DNA from: Corynebacterium maris DSM 45190 | Lineage (GTDB): Bacteria > Actinomycetota > Actinomycetes > Mycobacteriales > Mycobacteriaceae | Assembly (NCBI RefSeq): GCF_000442645.1 | Contig: NC_021915.1 | Coordinates: 1,364,001 to 1,428,000 of the forward strand | Length of the DNA stretch: 64,000 nt | Reading direction: 5' to 3' | Shown here: positions 57,058-64,000 of the stretch, piece after piece | Position numbering within the stretch: position 1 is the first letter of the stretch | How the letters are laid out: each line of letters opens with the position of its first letter | Notes under the pieces: generated by a model | The model's input: the letters and a program-made list of their open reading frames with translations, nothing else | Told to the model about the DNA's origin: nothing | The model's database searches: none | Made by a program: the position numbers and the translations under genes

Positions 57058-57142
57058 TTGCCACGTCCGAGAACGTAACCGCCTCAGATTACATCAGCGT
57101 CTTTCTCAATTGCCAATCGGCAGGCCACAGGGGGTGAGAAGA

Positions 57143-57547
57143 TCAGGACACGTCACCGGCGCAGTAGACCCACGCGCCGTCGGCGAGCCTGCGGAACGTG
57201 GAATCCTCGCGCTGCGAGCCGGTGGCCGCGCCCTTGTAGAACGCCTCGAACTCCACCCGGCCGGTCTGATCCAGCGGCCCGCCGCCGGTCGTGGAGAGGA
57301 CGTCCAACCGGTAGAACCGGAACGGCAGATCACCCACCTCGAGCTCCTCCGGGCGGGTGCGCGGGTCCCAGGTGCGCAACAGGTACTCGGCGTCGCGGGT
57401 GACGAACGCCGTGAAGCGCGACCGCATCAGCGTCTCCGCGGTCGGGGCCTGCGCCCCCACGTGAAAACGCCGGCAGCACTGCCCGTAGGGCAGGCCGGTG
57501 CCGCACGGGCAGCGCTTGTCGGGGTGGATCGGCTGCAGCGCGGCCAT
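57143..57547 (-). CDS. YchJ-like protein with SEC-C zinc motif
   Basis: A 134-aa UPF0225/YchJ-family protein. The N-terminal CPCGTGLPYGQCCRRFH is the SEC-C metal-binding motif, followed by an NTF2-like domain (AETLMRSRFTAFVTRDAEYLLRTWDPRTRP, ending FRRLADGAWVYCAGDV). Function unknown. Its ATG overlaps the stop of the hydrolase-OsmC gene by one base, so the two are co-translated. Confidence 0.9.
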   Translation of the reverse strand: MAALQPIHPDKRCPCGTGLPYGQCCRRFHVGAQAPTAETLMRSRFTAFVTRDAEYLLRTWDPRTRPEELEVGDLPFRFYRLDVLSTTGGGPLDQTGRVEFEAFYKGAATGSQREDSTFRRLADGAWVYCAGDVS

Positions 57548-58704
57548 CAGCCCACGTCCATGATGTTGGCGTGGCCGGCGATCTTTTCCACCACGCTGGT
57601 CTTCGCCGCGGCCATCAGCCCGGCGCGCTGCTGGTCGGTGAGCTCGGCGTCGATGTCGATGCGTCGCTCAAACGTGACGTCGTGGACGTGCGCCATGCGC
57701 ACCCGGACGTCGACAAGCGTGAGACGCTGCTTCGCGGCGGCTTCCTGGATGGCCTCGGTGGTGGCGGCGGACAGCGACATCATGAACAGATCCAGCGCGG
57801 AGTGGCCGCGGTCCCGCCCGCCGTTTGTTTTGGGGCGGTCCGTGTCCAGCTCGCCGAAGAAGGAGCGGGCGACGGTGCCTAATTTCACGCCGCGGGCGGA
57901 GCGGGTCTCGACCTGGCCCGGGGTGAGCTTGTTCGGCGTGTGCTCGGGGAGCAGGTACTGCTGGACCCAGTCGCCGATGACGTCGGCGGCGCGCACCGCG
58001 GCGCCTTGCCGGGTGACCAGATGATCGGCCTTATCCAGGGCCACCAGCGACTTCGGGTAGCGGGTGACGCTGAAGATCGTTTGCGCGTTGTCGATGCCCA
58101 CCGTCTGGTCGATGGGGGAGTGCAGCAGCATCAGCGGCTGGCGGATCCGGGGCAGGTACAGCTCCGGGTTCGTCTCCGCGAGATCCTCCAGGAAACCACG
58201 TGAGATGACCAGCTCCCGGCCGCCGAGCACGACCGGGACGGAGCCGTTGGCGTCGACCTCGCCGATTTTATCCGCGTAGTGCAGCACGGAGTGCGCGGGG
58301 TCGAAAGGCGCGCCGATCGTGGCGACCGCCCGCAACTCAGGCAACTGCGTCGACGCCTTCAGCGCCGCCGCGCCACCTAAGGAGTGCCCCATGAGCAACT
58401 GCGGGGCAGCGTAGTTCTCGCCGAGCCACTCACAGGCTGCCTTGACGTCCTCGACGTTCTGGCTGAAGGAGGTGTCCGCGAAGTCCCCCTCTGACTGACC
58501 GAGCCCCGGAAAATCGAAACGCAACGTCGCGATCCCGTAATCGGTCAACCGTTTCGACACCCGGGACGCGCCGGGGGTGTGCCGGGAGCCCGCGAAACAA
58601 TGGGCGAAGACGGCGAAAGCCCGCGGCGGGGCGGAAGGAAAATCAATGGTGCCGGCCATGTTCAGACCGGTGGACGAAGGGACTGTCACGTTGACGGACT
58701 GCAT
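57547..58704 (-). CDS. alpha/beta hydrolase fused to an OsmC-like domain lacking its cysteines
   Basis: A 385-aa bifunctional-type protein. Residues 1-255 are an alpha/beta hydrolase with triad Ser108 (MGHSLGG), Asp199 (HSPIDQT) and His228 (KADHLV). Residues 258-385 match the OsmC/Ohr fold usually fused to this hydrolase. The two redox cysteines of OsmC are gone: LSAATTEAI has Ala314 where the peroxidatic Cys belongs, and EKIAGH replaces EKCPVH. The OsmC half is thus probably structural or binding only. The start at 58704 follows minus-strand TATGCT by 7 nt; another ATG lies at 58710. Confidence 0.88.
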   Translation of the reverse strand: MQSVNVTVPSSTGLNMAGTIDFPSAPPRAFAVFAHCFAGSRHTPGASRVSKRLTDYGIATLRFDFPGLGQSEGDFADTSFSQNVEDVKAACEWLGENYAAPQLLMGHSLGGAAALKASTQLPELRAVATIGAPFDPAHSVLHYADKIGEVDANGSVPVVLGGRELVISRGFLEDLAETNPELYLPRIRQPLMLLHSPIDQTVGIDNAQTIFSVTRYPKSLVALDKADHLVTRQGAAVRAADVIGDWVQQYLLPEHTPNKLTPGQVETRSARGVKLGTVARSFFGELDTDRPKTNGGRDRGHSALDLFMMSLSAATTEAIQEAAAKQRLTLVDVRVRMAHVHDVTFERRIDIDAELTDQQRAGLMAAAKTSVVEKIAGHANIMDVG

Positions 58705-58711
58705 GGCCATC

Positions 58712-58717
58712 AGCATA
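58712..58717 (-). promoter_or_regulatory. -10 box TATGCT of the hydrolase-ychJ operon
   Basis: Minus-strand TATGCT lies 7 nt before the ATG at 58704, in the 64-bp divergent region shared with secA2. Confidence 0.5.
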
Positions 58718-58768
58718 TGCCAGTCAAGTACCATCGTTGCCACACAACCCTTCGTGGAAAGGACACCC

Positions 58769-61060
58769 GTGGGCGCATTCGACTGGTTCTGGAAGGCGAT
58801 GGGGGCGCAAAGCGAGCGCAACGACAACCGCTCCAAGCGCGTCGTCGCCGGGGCGGATGAAAGAACCGCGCAGCTCACCGAGCTTGACGACGCCGCCCTG
58901 GCCGCCCGCGCCCGCGAACTCACCGCCGACGGGGAGATCGCCGACAAGTCCGAATTCCTCGCGATTTTGTCCGTCGCCGCCACCCGCACCCTGGGGATGA
59001 CCCCGTACAACGTCCAGTCCCAGGCGGTGTTGCGCCTGTTGGAATCCGACGTGATCCAGATGGCCACCGGCGAAGGCAAGACCCTGGTCGGGGCGATGGC
59101 CGCGACCGGTTTCGCGCTGACCGGCAAACGGGTGCACCTGATCACGGTCAACGACTACCTCGCCACCCGCGACGCCGAGTGGATGCGTCCGCTGGTGAGC
59201 TTCTTCGGCCTGTCAGTCTCCGCCGTCACCGAGAAGATGGGTCCGCAGCAGCGCCGAGAAGCCTACCTGGCGGATGTGGTCTACGGGCCCGTCAACGAAA
59301 TCGGCTTCGATCACCTGCGTGACAACCAGATCACCCACCGCGCAGAGACGGTCCAGGCGCCCGCCGACGTGGCCTTGGTCGATGAGGCGGACAGCGTGCT
59401 CGTCGACGAAGCCCTGGTGCCGTTGGTGCTTGCCGGTTCCCAGCCCGGTGTGCACGCGACCGGCGAAATCACCGCCGCCGTCGCGCGCCTGCGAGAAAAA
59501 GAGCACTACACCACCGACGACGAGCGCCGCAACGTCTTTCTCACCGACGCCGGCGCCACGCATCTGGAGCGCGTACTGGGCCTGGACTCGCTGTACTCCG
59601 AGGACAACATCGGCTCCGTGCTGGTGCGGGTCAACCTGGCGCTGCACGCTAAGGTGCTGCTGATCCGGGACGTGCACTACCTGGTCTCCGAGGGCAAGGT
59701 CGAACTCATCGACGCCTCCCGCGGACGGGTGGCCGACCTGCAGCGCTGGCCCGACGGGCTGCAGGCCGCCGTGGAGGCCAAGGAAGGCCTCGACGTCACC
59801 GAGGGCGGGAAGATCTTGGATCAGATCACCCTGCAGGCGCTCATGCGCCGCTACCCGATGATCTGCGGGATGACCGGCACCGCCGTGGAGGCCACCGACC
59901 AGCTGCGCCAATTTTACGGGCTGCGGGTGTCTGTCATCGACCGCAACAAACCCTTGTGCCGCGTCGACGAGCCCGAACGCGTCTTCGCCACCATGGCGGA
60001 CAAGCACCGGGCGATCATCGAAGAAATCACGCGCGTGCACGCGACCGGCCAGCCGGTGCTGGTGGGCACGCACGACGTCGCCGAATCGGAGTTGCTGGCC
60101 GAGGCGTTGGGCCAGCAAGGCATCGAGGTCAACGTCCTCAACGCGAAAAACGACGCGGAAGAAGCCCGCATCGTCGCAGAAGCCGGCGACATCGGCCGAG
60201 TCACCGTCTCCACGCAGATGGCCGGGCGCGGCACCGACATCAAACTCGGCGGCGCCGACGGCGCCGACCACGACGAGGTCGCCGCCCTCGGCGGGCTGAC
60301 GGTCATCGGCACCGCCCTGCACCGCTCCTCGCGTCTGGACAACCAGCTGCGCGGACGCGCGGGCCGGCAGGGCGATCCGGGCCGCTCGCAGTTTTTCGTC
60401 TCCCTCGACGACGACGTCGTCGCCTCCGGCGGTGGCGGGGAAGAGGTCACCGCCCACCCGGACGAACACGGGGAAGTGACCTCCAAGCGCATCCTGCGTT
60501 TTGTCGAGCACACCCAGCGGGTGATGGAGGGCCAGCTGCTGGAGATCCACGCCCAGACCTGGAAATACAACCGGTTGCTGGCCGATCAGCGCGAGATCGT
60601 CGACGAACGCCGCGCCACCTTGCTCGACACCGACAAGGCCCTGCGCGAGCTGTCCGAGCGCGCCCCCGACCGCGTCGCGGAACTGGCCGACCTCGAGGCG
60701 GGCGTTATCGAGCAGGCCGCGCGTGAGATCATGCTCTATCACCTGGACACGCAGTGGTCGGAGCATCTCGGGCACATGGACGATGTACGCGAGTCGATCC
60801 ACCTGCGCGCCATCGCCAAGGAAACCCCGATCGACGAGTTCCATCGCATCGCGGTCCGGGAATTCCGGGACGTGGCGCAGCGGGCCGTGGACAAGGCGGC
60901 GGAGACTTTCCGGTCCGTCCACATCGACGACGAGGGCGTGCACCTTGACGATGAGGGGTTGGCGCGGCCGTCCGCGACGTGGACCTATATGGTGTCGGAC
61001 AACCCGTTGGCGGGGTCCGGCAACTCCGCGGTCGGCGGGATCGGCGACCTTTTCCGCTGA
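58769..61060 (+). CDS. secA2: accessory preprotein translocase ATPase SecA2
   Basis: A 763-aa SecA-family ATPase, clearly shorter than SecA1 and without the C-terminal zinc-binding tail, as in actinobacterial SecA2. Walker A MATGEGKT (98-105), DEAD-type ALVDEADSVLVDEA, ICGMTGTA, and motif VI QMAGRGTDIKLGG with LRGRAGRQGDPG are intact. It drives export of a subset of proteins. Start at the GTG 58769, preceded by GGAAAGGA. The same gene precedes the odhI/garA cluster in mycobacteria and corynebacteria. Confidence 0.93.
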   Translation: MGAFDWFWKAMGAQSERNDNRSKRVVAGADERTAQLTELDDAALAARARELTADGEIADKSEFLAILSVAATRTLGMTPYNVQSQAVLRLLESDVIQMATGEGKTLVGAMAATGFALTGKRVHLITVNDYLATRDAEWMRPLVSFFGLSVSAVTEKMGPQQRREAYLADVVYGPVNEIGFDHLRDNQITHRAETVQAPADVALVDEADSVLVDEALVPLVLAGSQPGVHATGEITAAVARLREKEHYTTDDERRNVFLTDAGATHLERVLGLDSLYSEDNIGSVLVRVNLALHAKVLLIRDVHYLVSEGKVELIDASRGRVADLQRWPDGLQAAVEAKEGLDVTEGGKILDQITLQALMRRYPMICGMTGTAVEATDQLRQFYGLRVSVIDRNKPLCRVDEPERVFATMADKHRAIIEEITRVHATGQPVLVGTHDVAESELLAEALGQQGIEVNVLNAKNDAEEARIVAEAGDIGRVTVSTQMAGRGTDIKLGGADGADHDEVAALGGLTVIGTALHRSSRLDNQLRGRAGRQGDPGRSQFFVSLDDDVVASGGGGEEVTAHPDEHGEVTSKRILRFVEHTQRVMEGQLLEIHAQTWKYNRLLADQREIVDERRATLLDTDKALRELSERAPDRVAELADLEAGVIEQAAREIMLYHLDTQWSEHLGHMDDVRESIHLRAIAKETPIDEFHRIAVREFRDVAQRAVDKAAETFRSVHIDDEGVHLDDEGLARPSATWTYMVSDNPLAGSGNSAVGGIGDLFR

Positions 61061-61178
61061 TCCATTCTGGCTGCGGACTGTGAAAACCCCCACGGGGGCG
61101 GGTTCGCGCCACGGCGAAACAAACTACTGACTATGATTGAGATCAATTCATTCATCACGACGATCCGGAGGCATGTAC

Positions 61179-61610
61179 ATGAGCGAGAACAACGCGACAC
61201 CTGAGGCTCAGGTTGAGACCACTTCGGTCTTCCGCGCAGACCTGCTCAAAGAGATGGAAGCCGGGCAGGGCGCCGCTGCGACCGACACCAACGTGGACAA
61301 CCTGCCCGAGGGTGCGGCTCTTCTCGTAGTCAAGCGGGGTCCGAACGCCGGCGCCCGGTTCCTGTTGGATCAGGAAACCACCACCGCAGGCCGCCACCCG
61401 GAGGCCGATATTTTCCTCGACGACGTGACGGTGTCGCGTCGCCACGCGGAATTTAGGATCTCCGAGGGCGACTTCGAGGTCGTCGACGTCGGCTCGCTCA
61501 ACGGCACGTACGTCAACCGCGAGCCGAAAAACGCGCAGGCGTTGGCCACCGGAGACGAAATCCAGATCGGCAAGTTCCGCCTAGTGTTTATCGCCGGCCA
61601 GTCCAACTAA
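61179..61610 (+). CDS. odhI: OdhI/GarA, FHA-domain regulator of 2-oxoglutarate dehydrogenase
   Basis: A 143-aa protein beginning MSENNATPEAQVETTSVFRADLL, with the phospho-accepting threonines Thr14 and Thr15. An FHA domain follows (AGRHPEADIFLDDVTVSRRH, EVVDVGSLNGTYVN). Unphosphorylated OdhI inhibits the E1 part of 2-oxoglutarate dehydrogenase; phosphorylation of Thr14 by PknG or Thr15 by other Pkn kinases makes it fold onto its own FHA domain and releases the block. GGAGG precedes the ATG; an ATG two codons upstream is less likely. Confidence 0.96.
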   Translation: MSENNATPEAQVETTSVFRADLLKEMEAGQGAAATDTNVDNLPEGAALLVVKRGPNAGARFLLDQETTTAGRHPEADIFLDDVTVSRRHAEFRISEGDFEVVDVGSLNGTYVNREPKNAQALATGDEIQIGKFRLVFIAGQSN

Positions 61611-61657
61611 GCACCCGTCACCGAAAGTTACGATAAAAGCACAGCAAGTTCTTCACC

Positions 61658-62401
61658 GTGAGCGCAGTTCATAAATCCGTAACGCCGCACGCAGGCGTCA
61701 AGAAGCAGGCCAAGCCGAAGACCATGTCCATCGGCGTGGTGCTCGAGCGCCTGCGTGCCGAATTCCCCGACGTCACCGTCTCCAAGATTCGTTTCCTCGA
61801 ATCGGAGGGGTTGATCACGCCGCAACGCACGGCGTCCGGTTATCGTCGTTTCACCGACGAGGACATTAAGCGATTGCGCTACATCCTCGTCACGCAGCGG
61901 GACAACTACACCCCGCTGAAGGTGATCCGGGAACAGTTGCAGGCGATGGACTCCGGTCAGGTGACCGCGTTGTTGTCCGCAGGCGATGCGGAGCCGATGA
62001 TCTCCGCGGAGAACTTTCGTAAACCCGCGCTGACCCGGTTGACCGACGAGGACGTGGCGGAGCAGGCCGGCTGCCACGTCGAGGCGGTCGCGGAGCTGAT
62101 GGAGATCAGCGTGATCTGCCCGGACGCCTCGGGTTTTTACACGGCCGATGACGTGCGCACCGTGACCACCGCCCAGGCATTGCGGGAGTTCGGTTTCACG
62201 GCGAATCATCTGAAGCGGCTGCGCACCGCCGCCGACCGGCAGGCGGATCTCATCGCCCAGGTCGCCGGCCCGATCGCCCACGGCAAGGAGGCGACCGCCA
62301 AGGCCCGGGCCGAGGAAATCGGCCAGCAGATGAGCGCGTTGGTGGTCTCATTGCACGCCGGTCTGGTCAAAAACGCACTTCGAGATGAACTGGACAAATA
62401 A
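61658..62401 (+). CDS. ftsR: MerR-family regulator, FtsR type
   Basis: A 247-aa protein with an N-terminal MerR winged helix (SIGVVLERLRAEFPDVTVSKIRFLESEGLITPQRTASGYRRFTDEDI) and a long C-terminal domain. It corresponds to Rv1828 and to corynebacterial FtsR, an activator of ftsZ. Located directly after odhI, as in relatives. GTG start; its stop abuts the next ATG. Confidence 0.88.
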   Translation: MSAVHKSVTPHAGVKKQAKPKTMSIGVVLERLRAEFPDVTVSKIRFLESEGLITPQRTASGYRRFTDEDIKRLRYILVTQRDNYTPLKVIREQLQAMDSGQVTALLSAGDAEPMISAENFRKPALTRLTDEDVAEQAGCHVEAVAELMEISVICPDASGFYTADDVRTVTTAQALREFGFTANHLKRLRTAADRQADLIAQVAGPIAHGKEATAKARAEEIGQQMSALVVSLHAGLVKNALRDELDK

Positions 62402-62998
62402 ATGAGCCTTAACCTCGTGGAGTATCACGGTGTGCACATGGTCGGTCCGGAGAACTTCATGTGCGCGATTTTGCGCAGCCCGGAGGACGGCAAGATCTTG
62501 CCGATCTGGATCTCCATCGTCGAAGGCTCGAACCTCGCCGCCCGTGAGCAGGATGAGAGTCCTCGGCGTCCCGGCACCCACGATCTGCTCGCCGACGTAC
62601 TGTCGCGGCAAGAGGGGGACACGCCCACCATTGCGATCACCAGCCACTACGAAGGCGTATTTGTGACGACAATCACACAGGCGGGTGAGGAGTTCGACGC
62701 CCGCACCTCCGACGCCCTCGTTCTGTCGCAGATTCTGGATATTCCGATCCTGATCGATGAGGACGTGTGGAGCCAGACCGCGATTTTCCTCAGCGACGAA
62801 GACCTCGAACAGTACCTGGACGTCGACGTCGACGAGCCCGCTGAGCAGGATCTTTTGGCGGGCACTGACGTGGACGCGGATTTTCGGGAGATGATGCGGT
62901 CGCTGGGCATCGCCGATGAGGCAGGAGAGGAAGACTCCACGGAAAACGGCGAGAACGACAATCCGGAAGAAGACCCCGAAGAGGATCCGGATAATTAA
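62402..62998 (+). CDS. DUF151 / bifunctional-nuclease-family protein
   Basis: A 198-aa protein. The core NLVEYHGVHMVGPENFMCAILRSPEDGKILPIWI, and FDARTSDALVLSQILDIPILIDEDVW, are of DUF151 (Rv1829) type. The last 35 residues are almost all Asp/Glu/Asn. Plant homologues were described as nucleases; the bacterial role is unknown. Its ATG immediately follows the ftsR stop, so the pair is coupled. Confidence 0.9.
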   Translation: MSLNLVEYHGVHMVGPENFMCAILRSPEDGKILPIWISIVEGSNLAAREQDESPRRPGTHDLLADVLSRQEGDTPTIAITSHYEGVFVTTITQAGEEFDARTSDALVLSQILDIPILIDEDVWSQTAIFLSDEDLEQYLDVDVDEPAEQDLLAGTDVDADFREMMRSLGIADEAGEEDSTENGENDNPEEDPEEDPDN

Positions 62999-63009
62999 GG
63001 AACTCAATA

Positions 63010-63033
63010 GACCTTTAGAGGTCTAGATTTTCG
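63010..63033 (+). terminator. small terminator after the DUF151 gene
   Basis: AGACCT pairs with AGGTCT around a TTAG loop, followed by AGATTTTC. Short but correctly placed. Confidence 0.5.
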
Positions 63034-63053
63034 GCGTGTCAACCCGTTTAATG

Positions 63054-63082
63054 TTGACTTGGTTATAACCTTGGCTTTTAAT
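63054..63082 (+). promoter_or_regulatory. promoter of the second MerR gene with palindromic operator in the spacer
   Basis: -35 TTGACT (63054-63059), a 17-nt spacer, -10-like TTTAAT (63077-63082). The spacer contains a perfect 10-bp palindrome GGTTATAACC (63061-63070), where MerR-family proteins bind. Autoregulation is likely. Confidence 0.6.
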
Positions 63083-63122
63083 GAGCTTTAAGGCTTTTTG
63101 TCAACCCCATGGGAGTAATCAC

Positions 63123-63692
<570 letters not shown>

Positions 63693-63722
63693 ACCTTTCC
63701 ACTCCGCGGGACCACACGCAAC

Positions 63723-63760
63723 AACCCGCATACCGCCAGCTCACGGGCGGTATGCGGGTT
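63723..63760. terminator. bidirectional terminator between convergent genes
   Basis: AACCCGCATACCGCC (63723-63737) pairs with GGCGGTATGCGGGTT (63746-63760), a perfect 15-bp stem between the merR stop and the minus-strand gene's stop. Confidence 0.8.
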
Positions 63761-63774
63761 CTCGTGCTTTCCGG

Positions 63775-64000
63775 CTACAGGCCGGCGGCGCCACGCAGGG
63801 ATCCAATCCCCGTCGTCGAGGAGTCGGCGACGTCGGCCAGCGCCTGATCGACGGGGGCGTCACCGACGTGGATGACGTCGATCATGACGTTCTCGCTCTG
63901 GGCCCGGCCGAGCGCCTGGCGGAAATCCTCGTCGCTTAGGTCGGCTTCGGTGCCGGTGGTCACCACCAGCACGCGGACGGGTTCGTCGGCCAGTCGGGCC
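63775..64000 (-). CDS. C-terminal end of a VWA-like protein (gene continues beyond the window)
   Basis: The last about 75 residues of a minus-strand gene, open to the window edge: VRVLVVTTGTEADLSDEDFRQALGRAQSENVMIDVIHVGDAPVDQALADVADSSTTG. The pattern of a central beta strand, an acidic loop, and a second strand with IDVIHVG resembles the C-terminal half of a von Willebrand factor A domain. The rest of the gene is not visible, so this is tentative. Confidence 0.6.
   Translation of the reverse strand, partial: ARLADEPVRVLVVTTGTEADLSDEDFRQALGRAQSENVMIDVIHVGDAPVDQALADVADSSTTGIGSLRGAAGL

Noticed and set aside
59213..61093. 626-codon minus-strand frame opposite secA2
   Set aside because: Antisense to a gene with intact ATPase motifs; low-complexity translation.

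Overview
The window looks like a chromosomal segment of a high-G+C Corynebacterium. The codons are strongly GC3-rich. The gene order follows the corynebacterial/mycobacterial backbone: uvrA, infC-rpmI-rplT, pheST, argCJBDFRGH, tyrS, tlyA-nadK-recN-steAB, xerD, parA-scpAB-rluB-cmk-der, secA2, then odhI/garA with the ftsR-type cluster. Genus-typical markers are present: OdhI with its ETTSVFRADLL phospho-site, SteA/SteB, FtsR-like MerR, SecA2, and the actinobacterial insertion in the 23S rRNA. I see no insertion sequences, prophage genes or CRISPR array. Everything is compatible with ordinary vertically inherited chromosome.

Layout. 1-3.2 kb: end of uvrA, a lipoprotein with a serine beta-lactamase-like fold, then the infC-rpmI-rplT operon behind a long leader with an attenuator-like hairpin. 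3.2-6.7 kb (minus): bifunctional PutA. 6.9-12.4 kb: SpoU-type rRNA methyltransferase, two TM2-domain membrane proteins, pheST. 12.5-21.2 kb: the whole arginine pathway argCJBDFR-GH, starting from an apparently leaderless promoter with an ARG-box-like sequence. 21.5-23 kb: Trm112-like protein and tyrS. 23.1-29.2 kb: a complete rrn operon (16S-23S-5S, no spacer tRNA) with two promoters and a strong terminator. 29.3-45.7 kb: TPR protein, HAD phosphatase, 55-aa protein, tlyA, nadK, recN, steA, steB, Nudix hydrolase, xerD, a secreted membrane-anchored protein, parA, scpA, scpB, rluB, cmk, der. pyrG, which sits between steB and the Nudix gene in relatives, is absent here.

45.7-56.9 kb is the least conserved, accessory-like part: two minus-strand genes (unknown protein, methyltransferase), a translationally coupled heterodimeric ABC exporter plus lipoprotein esterase, a lipid-kinase-like gene, a MarR regulator divergent from a UbiB/ABC1-type membrane kinase, a sucrase/ferredoxin-like protein and an unknown protein. 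57-64 kb: tRNA-Pro(GGG), a YchJ-like protein, an alpha/beta-hydrolase-OsmC fusion, secA2, odhI, ftsR, a DUF151 protein, a second MerR gene, and the 3' end of a minus-strand VWA-like gene.

The most unusual protein-level signal is the ABC exporter pair at 46.9-50.1 kb. One subunit has no Walker A lobe but an intact LSGGQ. The other has an intact Walker A/B/H-loop but no LSGGQ. One composite ATP site looks competent and the other looks dismantled from both sides. A second window-wide signal is a TANNNT hexamer placed 6-9 nt (most often exactly 7) before the ATG of about fifteen promoter-proximal genes. This is the signature of leaderless transcription, which is known to be common in corynebacteria, and it was used here to choose several start codons.
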